Source: Streptomyces longispororuber (GTDB lineage Bacteria; Actinomycetota; Actinomycetes; Streptomycetales; Streptomycetaceae). Taken from it: a stretch of DNA of 64,000 nucleotides. Positions 42,812 through 50,820 of this stretch are shown here, in pieces. The notes beneath the pieces are model-generated. The model was not told the origin of the DNA and made no database searches. It saw nothing but the letters and a program-made list of their open reading frames with translations. The position numbers and the translations under genes are program-made. Each line of letters starts with the position of its first letter. The first letter of the stretch is position 1. The DNA is taken from positions 1 through 64,000 of the forward strand of contig NZ_BNBT01000007.1 of the NCBI RefSeq assembly GCF_014656095.1, written 5' to 3'.

Positions 42812-43872
42812 CGGGGCCTCTGGGGGGTCTTGACGGCGACGACGGTCGTGTCGTCCCGGCTGCTGCGGAATCCGTGGACGAGAGCGGCGGTCAGCAGCGG
42901 CGGCGGCAGCCGCAGCAGGAACGGCTCCGGGGCCCGGGCCCAGCGGTGGTCGAGGCCGTCGGTGTGGAGCACGGCGGTGGTGCCGGCGGGGGCGCCGAGG
43001 CGGCGCACCTGCGGCGGGGGCATGTTCCAGCCGACGACGCCGGGCTGGCCGGTGAGCCGGTGGGCGACGTCGTCGGGGGACAGCAGGACGGCACGGACGT
43101 TCCCGACGCCGCAGTAGGAGGCGGTGGCGCCCTCCAGCCGCAGGACGGCGAGGGCGGCACCACGGGAGTGGCGCAGGGCGCGGTTGGCCGCGGTGAGCAG
43201 GTCGGGCAGGTCGGCGTCGGGGGCGCGGCGGAAGGTGCGTACGGCGGCGCGGGCCGCTTCGGCCGCCTCGGCGCCGTGGCCGAGGCCGTCCACCACGAGC
43301 GCGGTCGGGCCGCGGTCGGTGAGGGCCACCGTGACGGCGTCGCCGCAGTGCTTCTCGCCGTCGGCGGGCAGGCACAGGGAGGCCAGCGGGCGCTCGGCGT
43401 CCGCGGTGCGGCGCGGGGGCGCGAGGCGGGCGCAGACGAGCGTGCCGGTGCCCGACCGGGTGCGGATGGTCAGGGTGGTGGCGATGCGGCCGATGGCGCC
43501 CAGGCCCGCGCCGAGGGTGTTGGTGGTGGTGTAGCCGTCGGTCAGGCAGCGCTCCAGCTCGCGCATGCCAGGGCCCCGGTCGACGGCGATGACCTCCATG
43601 CCTTCACCGTAGGTGAGGGGCTGGAGGTAGAGGCTGCCGCCGTTGGCGTGTTTGGCGATGTTGCTGGCGAGTTCCGAGGCGACCACGGCCGCCTGGTCGG
43701 GCAGGGCGCCGGGCAGGCCGCAGCGCTCGGCGACGGCGCGGGCCGTCGCCGCGGCCAGGTGCACGGCGCTGAAGTGGTCGATCGGGACGGCTCGGGTGGT
43801 CTCCGCGAGGGCGCCGCCCGGGGGTCCCGAGGGGCTGGTGGGGCCGGGGGTCACGCGCGCCTCGTGTGCCAC
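42808..43872 (-). CDS. Fused anti-sigma ATPase/SpoIIE phosphatase (RsbX-like)
   Basis: 354 aa. Residues about 25-155 are a GHKL ATPase module with N-box ASELASNIAKHANGG, VDRGPGM and GAGLGAIGRIA. Residues about 165-350 are a compact SpoIIE/RsbX phosphatase with CGDAVTV, VDGLGHGAEA, LHTDGLDHRW and SRDDTTVVA. The RsbT-kinase plus RsbX-phosphatase fusion suits feedback resetting of a stressosome. It overlaps the RsbT-like gene by 22 bases and the next gene by 4. Confidence 0.9.
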   Translation of the reverse strand: MAHEARVTPGPTSPSGPPGGALAETTRAVPIDHFSAVHLAAATARAVAERCGLPGALPDQAAVVASELASNIAKHANGGSLYLQPLTYGEGMEVIAVDRGPGMRELERCLTDGYTTTNTLGAGLGAIGRIATTLTIRTRSGTGTLVCARLAPPRRTADAERPLASLCLPADGEKHCGDAVTVALTDRGPTALVVDGLGHGAEAAEAARAAVRTFRRAPDADLPDLLTAANRALRHSRGAALAVLRLEGATASYCGVGNVRAVLLSPDDVAHRLTGQPGVVGWNMPPPQVRRLGAPAGTTAVLHTDGLDHRWARAPEPFLLRLPPPLLTAALVHGFRSSRDDTTVVAVKTPQRPR

Positions 43873-44327
43873 CGGGTGGCGGTGACGACCGTGCCCCGTC
43901 CGGGTTCGCTGCGCACGGCGAAGTCGTCCATGAGCCGGCGGGCGCCGCCCAGGCCGTGGCCGAGGCCCGCGCCGGTGGTGAAGCCGTCGGTGAGGGCGGC
44001 GTCCACGTCGCTGATGCCGGGCCCCTCGTCCTCGACGGTCAGCCGGATGCCGGTGGTGCCGAGGCGGCGGACGATCTCGATGGTGAGGGTGCCTCCGCCG
44101 CCGTGCACGTAGGCGTTGCGGGCCAGTTCGCTGGCGGCGGTCACCACCCGCGTCTGGTCGACGATGCCGAAGCCCGCGAGCACGGTGGCGGCGCGCACGG
44201 CGTGCCGGACGTGCAGCAGGTCCTCCTCGGTGCAGACGGTGTGGGTGGTGGAATCCTGCGGACGCGTCTGCCCGGGTACCCCGGTGGTGCGGGGCGCGGC
44301 GGCGGTGTGTCCGTCGGCTCGCGTCAC
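43851..44327 (-). CDS. rsbT: RsbT-like stressosome kinase
   Basis: 158 aa with an Ala/Thr-rich N-terminal extension of about 30 residues, then a GHKL kinase domain. N-box AASELARNAYVHGGGG, G1 DEGPGI and G2 GLGHGLGGARRLMDDF are all present, characteristic of RsbT. It phosphorylates RsbS and RsbR and, once released, activates an RsbU-type phosphatase. The start overlaps the RsbS stop. Confidence 0.92.
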   Translation of the reverse strand: MTRADGHTAAAPRTTGVPGQTRPQDSTTHTVCTEEDLLHVRHAVRAATVLAGFGIVDQTRVVTAASELARNAYVHGGGGTLTIEIVRRLGTTGIRLTVEDEGPGISDVDAALTDGFTTGAGLGHGLGGARRLMDDFAVRSEPGRGTVVTATRWHTRRA

Positions 44328-44722
44328 GGTTCCGGCCTCTCCTGCGACGACGCGCCCCGGTACCAGCCCAGGGCGGCCATCCCCTGTTCGGCGCTGAGCG
44401 CGGTCTCCACCCCGGCCAGCTCGATGCCGAGTTCGACCAGGGTGATGGCGACCGGGGGGCGCATCCCGGCCACGATGACGCGGGCTCCGAGCAGCCGCGC
44501 CGTGGTGCTGAGGTCCATCAGCGTGCGGGCGACGAAGGAGTCGACGAGCTCCAGGCGCGAGATGTCGATGAGGACGCCGCGCGCGCCGGTGGTGGCGATG
44601 GTCTCGGTGAGCTCCTCGGTGAAGGCCAGGGCCGACTTGTCGTCGAGTTCGTTGAGCAGCCCGCTGACCAGGACGTCGCCGAGGCGCAGAATCGGTACCC
44701 CCGCGGTGGGTCGCTGGTTCAC
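44324..44722 (-). CDS. rsbS: RsbS-like STAS protein
   Basis: 132 aa from GTG 44722, which overlaps the RsbR stop (GTGA). The STAS fold has VPILRLGDVLVSGL, the RsbT target loop DISRLELVDSFVARTL (Ser in VDSF) and a VAGMRPPVAITLVELGI segment that is a hallmark of RsbS and the RsbR C-domain. It forms the stressosome core with RsbR. Confidence 0.92.
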   Translation of the reverse strand: MNQRPTAGVPILRLGDVLVSGLLNELDDKSALAFTEELTETIATTGARGVLIDISRLELVDSFVARTLMDLSTTARLLGARVIVAGMRPPVAITLVELGIELAGVETALSAEQGMAALGWYRGASSQERPEP

Positions 44723-45591
44723 CGGGCGTCCGTCCCGTCGGGGCCCGGCGTATCGGTGAGCGGGATGGCGGCGGCGAGCGCGTCCGCGAGCGTGGCGCGG
44801 GTCAGGATGGTCGACAGGTCGATGCCGAGCTGGGCGATGGTCTGGGCGATCGGCGGGCGGATGCCGCTGATGACGCAGTCGGCGCCCATGAGCCGGACCG
44901 CCTTGACGGTCTGCATGAGGTGCTGGGCGACGGCCGTGTCGACGGTGGGGACGCCGGTGATGTCGATGATGGCGACGAGCGCCTGGTCGTCCTGGATGGC
45001 CTGGAGGAGGTTCTCCATGACGATCTGGGTGCGCGCGGTGTCCAGGGTGCCGATCAGGGGTACGGCGAGGACCTTGCGCCACAGCCGCACCACGGGCGTG
45101 GACATCTCCAGGAGCTGCCGGCTCTGGCGGCGGATGATCTCCTCGCGGCCCTCGACGTAGACCTCGAAGGACAGCGCGCCGGCGGCGTCCAGGAGCTGGT
45201 TGATGAGCAGTGCCGCCGCGAGGATCTCGTCGCTCTCGTGGCTGACGCGGCGCACGGCTTCGAGGAGCGCCTGCTTCAGGGCCTGGACGGCCAGCGAGGC
45301 CAGGGTCGGCGACGCTCCGCCCCGGGCGCGGCGCAGGGACAGGTCGGTGACGTTTCTGTTGAGGTCCTCGTGGGTGTGGACGAGGCTCTGCGGGCGCCCG
45401 CCTCCTTCGAGGGCCGCCGACAGGGCGGCGACCAGGGCGTCGGCCTCCTCGTGGAGTTCGCCCTCGGTCAGGTCGCTGCCGAGGACGGCTTGTTCCCGCT
45501 GGAGCTGTACCCAGCGGTCCGCGATGTCATCGGCGTTCGCGCGCAGAACCTGCGTGACGCGTTCACGTACGGCGGTGTCGCTGCTCGTCAC
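44719..45591 (-). CDS. rsbR: RsbR-like stressosome sensor protein
   Basis: 290 aa from GTG 45591, with GAGAGG upstream. The N-terminal helical domain (about 1-150), the stressosome turret, resembles RsbR/RsbRD-type non-heme globin folds and ends in the linker helix YVEGREEIIRRQSRQLLEMSTPVV. The C-terminal STAS domain (about 175-285) has DITGVPTVDTAVAQHLMQ with the phosphorylatable Thr, and SGIRPPIAQT. As first gene of the operon it sets the input for RsbS-RsbT switching; the sensed signal is unknown. Confidence 0.92.
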   Translation of the reverse strand: MTSSDTAVRERVTQVLRANADDIADRWVQLQREQAVLGSDLTEGELHEEADALVAALSAALEGGGRPQSLVHTHEDLNRNVTDLSLRRARGGASPTLASLAVQALKQALLEAVRRVSHESDEILAAALLINQLLDAAGALSFEVYVEGREEIIRRQSRQLLEMSTPVVRLWRKVLAVPLIGTLDTARTQIVMENLLQAIQDDQALVAIIDITGVPTVDTAVAQHLMQTVKAVRLMGADCVISGIRPPIAQTIAQLGIDLSTILTRATLADALAAAIPLTDTPGPDGTDAR

Positions 45592-46037
45592 AGCCCAACC
45601 TCTCACCTTCCGGACCGTCCGGGTGGACGTCATCCTCTTGCTGCCGACCAGGAGTCGTACCGGGACGCGACCCGGTCGGCCGGACTGTTGCTTGCCGCCC
45701 GGCAAATGTTATCGGCCCCCGTCAACCCGGAGCCGAGGGGGGTTCCGGGTGGCCGTGGCCGCGTCGGCGCCCCCTGCCCATGGTGCCCGTGGGGCATCGC
45801 GTACCCCGTGTTGCCTTCACCACCATGGCACTTGCGAGTGGTCCGGGAACACATGAACGGGTGTGAACTTCCGGGATCCTGCACGCGCGGGGGCGCGTAC
45901 TCCACCCCCGCACAGCGGCGTGGCCGAAAATCGACGCACATGTCCGGGAGGGGCCGGGGCACGAGGACGCAGAGCCACCCGCGGTGACCGACCGCCGGGC
46001 GGCAGGTCAACCGAGCAACACGACTGAGGAGAACTCC
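45592..46037. other. Divergent region between rsbR and DUF5133
   Basis: About 445 bases with no supported gene. It is comparatively AT-rich near 45690-45720 and 45810-45860, where the promoters of the stressosome operon and the DUF5133 gene are expected. Confidence 0.4.
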
Positions 46038-46271
46038 ATGCTGCTGGCCCACCCCGTGGTTCTCTCCGACCTGATCCGGGAGTACGAGGCGCTGACGGCG
46101 CTCAACGCCGAGGAGGGCGGCGAGACCGCCCGCCGCCGCCTGGCCGACGTCTCGTACACGCTGTGCGTGGCCACGGGCACCGCCGACATCGACGCCGCCC
46201 TGGCGGCCGCCCGGCACCGGCTGCCCGGCGCCCGGCCCCTGGACGACTCCCTGGCGGCGCAGGCCGGTTGA
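46038..46271 (+). CDS. DUF5133 protein (short form)
   Basis: 77 aa from ATG 46038, with GAGGA upstream. It starts MLLAHPVVL as in most family members and has the core ADVSYTLCVATGTADIDAALAAA. It is homologous to the first 65 residues of the protein at 35504 but lacks that protein's long Pro-rich tail. Function unknown; it is next to the stressosome operon, divergently transcribed. Confidence 0.85.
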   Translation: MLLAHPVVLSDLIREYEALTALNAEEGGETARRRLADVSYTLCVATGTADIDAALAAARHRLPGARPLDDSLAAQAG

Positions 46272-46437
46272 CGCCGGGCTCCGCCCCCCGGCGGGACCGG
46301 CCGGGCACCGGGAGGCGTCCGCGCCCGGCGGCCCGGGGGCGTCCGCAGCGGACGGGCCGGAGCTGCCGGAGAACCCCGCGAACCCGGGGCGGCCCGGTAG
46401 TTCGAGGTGCCGCCGCCGCGGGCCGAGTACGCACGAA

Positions 46438-46479
46438 ACTCGTGGAGTGTGACCCGCGACTTGTGGAGTGTGACCCGCG
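46438..46479. repeat. Two tandem 21-bp repeats upstream of the YncE-like gene
   Basis: Two adjacent 21-base units (ACTYGTGGAGTGTGACCCGCG) differing at one position, about 110 bases before the start codon of the propeller protein. Spacing of two helical turns suggests a regulator binding site. A 6-bp inverted repeat, GCAAGG-ACA-CCTTGC, lies downstream at 46529-46543. Confidence 0.7.
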
Positions 46480-46591
46480 TCGCACCGGTCCCCCGTCGCG
46501 TCCGGCACCACCGGGGTGTTTGCGTGCCGCAAGGACACCTTGCGCACGCGGCATTGGAAAGCGTCCGGGGCCCGCGCCCAGGATGATCGAC

Positions 46592-47644
46592 ATGACGTCC
46601 ACGAAGACCTTTCCTTCCCCCTCCGCCGCTTCCGACACGCTGGCGGTGGTCAGCCAGAGCGGGCCCGGCGTCACCTTCTTCAACGCCGCCACCTTCGAGC
46701 GGCAGGAGGTGCTGGCGCTGCCGCCTGAGCCGCACGAGCTCTGCTTCGACCCGCGCCGCCGCCTCCTCTACGCCACCAGCGCCTACGTCTCCGGCTACTA
46801 CCACGCCAACGCGGGCCGAGCCACCGCCGTCAGCGTCATCGACGTCGCCACCCGGACCGTGGTCGACGTGATCGACACCACCCCCGACCACGCCCCGCAC
46901 GGCATCGTCCTCGACGGCGCGCGCGACCGCCTGTACGTCAGCGTCGAGGCCACGGACACCGAGCCGGGCGGGGTGGTGGTGTACGACGCGCGGGACCGGC
47001 GGCGGATCACCCGGATCCCCACGCTGGCCCCGGGCCCGCACTGGTTCGCCCTGACGCCGGACGGCCGCAAGGGCTACGCGACCAACAAGGAGGCCCCCTT
47101 CGTCACGGTCGTCGACCTGGAGCACGACCGGCCGACGGGGCGCATCGAGGTCCCCGGCAGCGAGGGCCTGGACGTCTCCCCCGACGGCCGGTACGTCTAC
47201 GTCGCCGCTCCCAAGGGCGACTTCGGCCCCCGTCCGGCCGCGCAGCCGGGCATCCGGGTCGTCGACACCGCAACGGACCGCGTGGTGCGCGTGCTGCCCA
47301 CCGAGGGCGTGGTCTTCCCCGTGCACACCACCGCCACCGGTCTGCTGCTCGCCGGTGAACTGCGGATGTCCGCCGACCCGGACGCCGCGCTCGGCGGGCA
47401 GCACAACGGCGTCCTGACCGTCTTCGCGCCGGACACCTTCGAACAGGTCGGCCAGGTCGAGGTCGGCCGGTTCCCGCTCACCATCACCTCGTCGCCGGAC
47501 GGCTCGCTCGGCTTCGTCGCGGGCGTCGTCTCCAGCACGGTCACCGTCGTGGACCTGCGGCGGACGCGGGTGGTGACGACCCTGGAGGTCGACCGCGCGG
47601 GCGAGCCGGGAGCACACGGCCTGGCGTACATCCCGGCCCCGTAG
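46592..47644 (+). CDS. YncE-family beta-propeller protein
   Basis: About 350 aa from ATG 46592, with AGGA upstream; ATG 46583 is also in frame. A seven-bladed propeller is suggested by repeated xVVDxxTxxVV and SPDGxxxYVA motifs (for example SVIDVATRTVVDVI, GLDVSPDGRYVYVAA, VVDTATDRVVRVLP, ITSSPDGSLGFVAG). There is no signal peptide, unlike periplasmic YncE, so it is probably cytoplasmic. It may bind a ligand or act as a lactonase-like enzyme; no catalytic residues can be fixed. Confidence 0.85.
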   Translation: MTSTKTFPSPSAASDTLAVVSQSGPGVTFFNAATFERQEVLALPPEPHELCFDPRRRLLYATSAYVSGYYHANAGRATAVSVIDVATRTVVDVIDTTPDHAPHGIVLDGARDRLYVSVEATDTEPGGVVVYDARDRRRITRIPTLAPGPHWFALTPDGRKGYATNKEAPFVTVVDLEHDRPTGRIEVPGSEGLDVSPDGRYVYVAAPKGDFGPRPAAQPGIRVVDTATDRVVRVLPTEGVVFPVHTTATGLLLAGELRMSADPDAALGGQHNGVLTVFAPDTFEQVGQVEVGRFPLTITSSPDGSLGFVAGVVSSTVTVVDLRRTRVVTTLEVDRAGEPGAHGLAYIPAP

Positions 47645-47757
47645 AGCCTGCTGCCCGACCGCCGTCCCCTGGCGCACGCGGGACGGCGGGTGGGCCCCAC
47701 GCCGTGGCGCCCACCGGACTCGGGGGCCAGGTGCGCACGCTCCGGCGCATGCCGGGA

Positions 47758-49035
47758 ATGATCGGGATCATGTTCGCCGAGTCCGTGTCCGTCGCCGCCC
47801 TGGCCGTCGTCCTGGTGTGTGCCGTCGTCCGTCCGTTCCGCCTGCCGGAGGCGGTGTTCGCGGTGCCCGCCGCCGCGGCCGTCGTCGCCGCCGGGGCCAT
47901 CCCCCTGGCCGACGTACGGGAGGAGGCCGCGCGCCTCGGGCCGGTGGTGGGCTTCCTCGCGGCCGTCCTGGTGCTCGCCAAGCTCTGCGACGACGAGGGC
48001 CTGTTCCACGCCTGCGGTACGTGGATGGCCCGCTGGGCGGGGCGGCGCCCGGGCCGGCTGCTCGGCGCGGTCTTCGCCCTGGCCTCGGTGATCACCGCCG
48101 CGCTCAGCCTGGACGCCACCGTCGTGCTGCTCACCCCTGTGGTGTTCGTCACGGCAGGCCGCATGCGCGTGGTCCCGACACCGCACCTCTACGCCGCCGC
48201 GCACCTGTCGAACACGGCCTCCCTGCTGCTGCCGGTGTCGAACCTGACCAACCTGCTCGCCTTCAGCGCGTCCGGGTTGTCCTTCACGCGGTTCGCGCTG
48301 CTCATGGCCGGGCCGTGGCTGGCCGCGATCGCCGTCGAGTACGCCGTCCTGCGCCGGTTCTTCGCCGCCGACCTGGCCGGGCCCGCCGCGGCCGACGCCG
48401 CCGACACCGGCGCGGCGGAGCCGGAACCGCCGGAGCTGCCGCTGTTCGCCCTGGTGACCGTCGCCTGCACGCTCGCCGGTTTCGCCGTCGCCTCGGCCGC
48501 GGGCATCGACCCGGCCCGGGCCGGGGCGGCGGGCGCGGCCGTGCCGGCCGTGCGCGCGCTCGTCCGGGGGCGGCTGGCGCCGCGCGGCCTGGTGCGGGCC
48601 GCCTCCCCGGCGTTCCTCGCCTTCGTCCTGGCCCTCGGGATCGTGGTCCGCGCCGTGCTCGACAACGGCCTGGGTGACGTGCTCGGGCGCGCCCTGCCCG
48701 ACGGCACCGGGCTGCTCCCGCTGCTCGGCGCCGCCGCGCTGGCCGCGCTCCTGGCGAACCTGATCAACAACCTGCCCGCCGTCCTGGCCCTGGTGCCGCT
48801 GGCCGCGCCCGCCGGGCCCGGCGCCGTCCTCGCCGTCCTGATCGGGGTGAACATCGGCCCCAACCTGACGTACGCGGGTTCGCTGGCCACCCTGCTGTGG
48901 CGGCGCGTCGCCCGGCACCACGGGCACGAGGTCCGCCTGCGCGAGTACACCGTCCTGGGCCTGCTCACCGTGCCCGCCGCGCTGCTCGCGGCGGTCCTCG
49001 CCCTGTGGGCGGGCCTGGCCGTGCTCGGCCCCTGA
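47758..49035 (+). CDS. ArsB/SLC13-type anion permease
   Basis: About 425 aa; the start is uncertain among ATG 47758, ATG 47749 and GTG 47704. Eleven or so transmembrane segments form two inverted halves. Each half has a substrate-site loop: SLLLPVSNLTNLLAF in the first and NLINNLPAVLALVPL plus GVNIGPNLTYAGSLATLLW in the second. These N-N-x-P/G-x-N signatures are typical of the ion-transporter superfamily containing ArsB, CitMHS and SLC13. Substrate could be arsenite or an organic anion; no arsenic-resistance neighbours are present. Confidence 0.87.
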   Translation: MIGIMFAESVSVAALAVVLVCAVVRPFRLPEAVFAVPAAAAVVAAGAIPLADVREEAARLGPVVGFLAAVLVLAKLCDDEGLFHACGTWMARWAGRRPGRLLGAVFALASVITAALSLDATVVLLTPVVFVTAGRMRVVPTPHLYAAAHLSNTASLLLPVSNLTNLLAFSASGLSFTRFALLMAGPWLAAIAVEYAVLRRFFAADLAGPAAADAADTGAAEPEPPELPLFALVTVACTLAGFAVASAAGIDPARAGAAGAAVPAVRALVRGRLAPRGLVRAASPAFLAFVLALGIVVRAVLDNGLGDVLGRALPDGTGLLPLLGAAALAALLANLINNLPAVLALVPLAAPAGPGAVLAVLIGVNIGPNLTYAGSLATLLWRRVARHHGHEVRLREYTVLGLLTVPAALLAAVLALWAGLAVLGP

Positions 49036-49224
49036 GCCGGTCCCCGGCCCGCCCGTGCCGGGGCGCGCCCGTGGCCATTCGGTCAAAAACCGCTCCTGCC
49101 CGACCGCCATGCATCCGGACCCGTGGAGCAGAGCAGAAGGACAGGAGGAAGGCGGCAGGACGGCACGTACCGGGCTGACGCACGGAACGAGACCGCACCG
49201 GACGAGACGACGAGGAGACACGTC

Positions 49225-49737
49225 ATGGCGACATCAGAGCTGGCGCCGAAGGCGAACACGCCGCAGAGCGGGGAGAACACCGGCGGTACCGGGCAGAACG
49301 CGCCGGGTGCCACCACCCTCACCGGCCGTGCCGGCGCCGACCAGCCCCCGGCGACGCGCGGCAGGACGTCCATCGCCGACGTCGTCGTGGTGAAGATCGC
49401 CGGAATCGCGACACGGGAGGTCCCGGGCGTGTACGACATGGGCGGCGGCCTGTCCCGGGCGATCGGGGCCGTGCGCGACCGCGTCCCGGGCGGCCGTTCG
49501 AACGTCGGCCGGGGCGTGAAGGTGGAGGTCGGCGAGCGGCAGACCGCCATCGACCTGGACGTCGTCGTGGAGTACGGCGTGCCGATCACGGACGTCGCCC
49601 ACGACGTGCGCGAGAACGTGATCGCCGCCGTGGAGCGCATCACCGGTCTGGAGGTCGTCGAGGTCAACGTGGCCGTGAACGACGTCCACCTGCCCGACGA
49701 CGACAACTCCGACGGCGGCTCGGCCCGCGTGGAGTGA
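49225..49737 (+). CDS. Asp23/Gls24-family protein
   Basis: 170 aa from ATG 49225, with GAGGAG upstream. A disordered, Gly/Thr-rich N-terminus (about 1-45) precedes the Asp23 domain (about 48-160): VVVKIAGIATREVPGVYDMGG, VEVGERQTAIDLDVVVEYG, DVRENVIAAVERITGLEVVEVNVAV. These proteins are envelope-stress associated, often with DUF6286 or AmaP partners, which are absent here. Likely stress-induced. Confidence 0.92.
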   Translation: MATSELAPKANTPQSGENTGGTGQNAPGATTLTGRAGADQPPATRGRTSIADVVVVKIAGIATREVPGVYDMGGGLSRAIGAVRDRVPGGRSNVGRGVKVEVGERQTAIDLDVVVEYGVPITDVAHDVRENVIAAVERITGLEVVEVNVAVNDVHLPDDDNSDGGSARVE

Positions 49738-49832
49738 GCGACCCCCGCGCACGGCGCACGCGGGGACGGGCAGCAGGTCCGGCTCCCGTTCCCGCCAGGC
49801 CACTCGGGCCCTGACGGCCCCGGGCCTCCGCG

Positions 49833-49873
49833 CGCCGGGGCCGGGCCGTCGCACGGACGGCCCGGCCCCGGCG
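49833..49873. terminator. Bidirectional terminator between asp23 gene and the 2-MIB operon
   Basis: Perfect 17-bp stem (arms 49833-49849 and 49857-49873, 7-base loop) in the convergent gap, 13 bases from the methyltransferase stop. Confidence 0.85.
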
Positions 49874-49885
49874 TGCGGTGCGGTC

Positions 49886-50803
49886 TCAGACGCGGTCGGC
49901 GGCGATGAGGACGTACTGGAACGAGCCGTCCTTGTAGGAGTTGATGAACGCCTCCTCGATGCCCGTGACCAGGGACGACGTGGCCCTCAGCTCCCAGTAC
50001 GGCAGGGTCGCCGGAGTGAGGTCGACGACGGCCTGCGGGACGAGACGGTTGTCCGCCATGGCACGCAGGTACTCCCGGCGCGAGTGGATGTTGCACTCGA
50101 AGTGCGCGTTGATCTGCGAGACCCACTTCGACGGCTGGCCGTAGCGCGGGTTCCAGCAGCCGGTGACGGTCACGTACCGGCCGCCGACGCCGAGGATGCG
50201 GGCGTGCTCGGCCATGAGGTCGTGCAGGTCGACGTACATGCTGGACTCGTTGTTCCAGGAGGCGGCCGTCTGGCCGGTCTCGAAGGGCATGTCGAGCATG
50301 TTGCAGACGCGGGACTGGACGTGGTCCTCGATGCCCAGCTCCAGGGCGCGCTGGTTGCCGAACTCGGCCTGCTTGGCCGACAGGGTCACGCCCTCGACCC
50401 GGCAGCCGAACCGCTGGTGGGCCATCACCATCGTGCCGCCGCGGCCGCAGCCCGCGTCCACCAGGGCGTCGTCGCGGGTGATGTCGCCGAGGTGGTCGAG
50501 GAGCAGCGAGGCCTGCGCCGACTCGAGCCGGTGCAGCTCGGCGACCAGCCGCTTCTCGTACGCGTCGTCCTTGGGGTCGCCCAGGGCGGCGGTGTCGACG
50601 TCGCCGATGCCGTAGTGGTGGTGGTAAAGACCGTCGACGTCCCCGAGGCGCAGGTTGACCGGCCGGGCCTCGTGGTCCCAGTAGCGGGCGATGTCGCCCT
50701 GGTAGGGCGTCGCCGGGGCGGGGATGAACACGGACGCGTCCCCGGCGTCGTTCCCAGCGGTGGTCGCGGTGCTGACATCGGCGGTGACATCGGTGCTGGA
50801 CAC
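49886..50803 (-). CDS. Geranyl diphosphate 2-C-methyltransferase
   Basis: 305 aa from GTG 50803, with GAGGGGG upstream. It methylates C2 of geranyl diphosphate with SAM to give 2-methyl-GPP, the substrate for 2-MIB synthase. SAM motif DAGCGRGG lies at 116-123. Other family signatures are RYWDHEARPVNLRLGDVDGL, GVTLSAKQAEFGNQRA, NNESSMYVD and WNPRYGQPS. The Thr/Ala-rich N-terminus (1-30) is variable. It lies 17 bases after the 2-MIB synthase gene, same operon. Confidence 0.96.
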   Translation of the reverse strand: MSSTDVTADVSTATTAGNDAGDASVFIPAPATPYQGDIARYWDHEARPVNLRLGDVDGLYHHHYGIGDVDTAALGDPKDDAYEKRLVAELHRLESAQASLLLDHLGDITRDDALVDAGCGRGGTMVMAHQRFGCRVEGVTLSAKQAEFGNQRALELGIEDHVQSRVCNMLDMPFETGQTAASWNNESSMYVDLHDLMAEHARILGVGGRYVTVTGCWNPRYGQPSKWVSQINAHFECNIHSRREYLRAMADNRLVPQAVVDLTPATLPYWELRATSSLVTGIEEAFINSYKDGSFQYVLIAADRV

Positions 50804-50820
50804 GGTGAAGTCCCCCTCGT

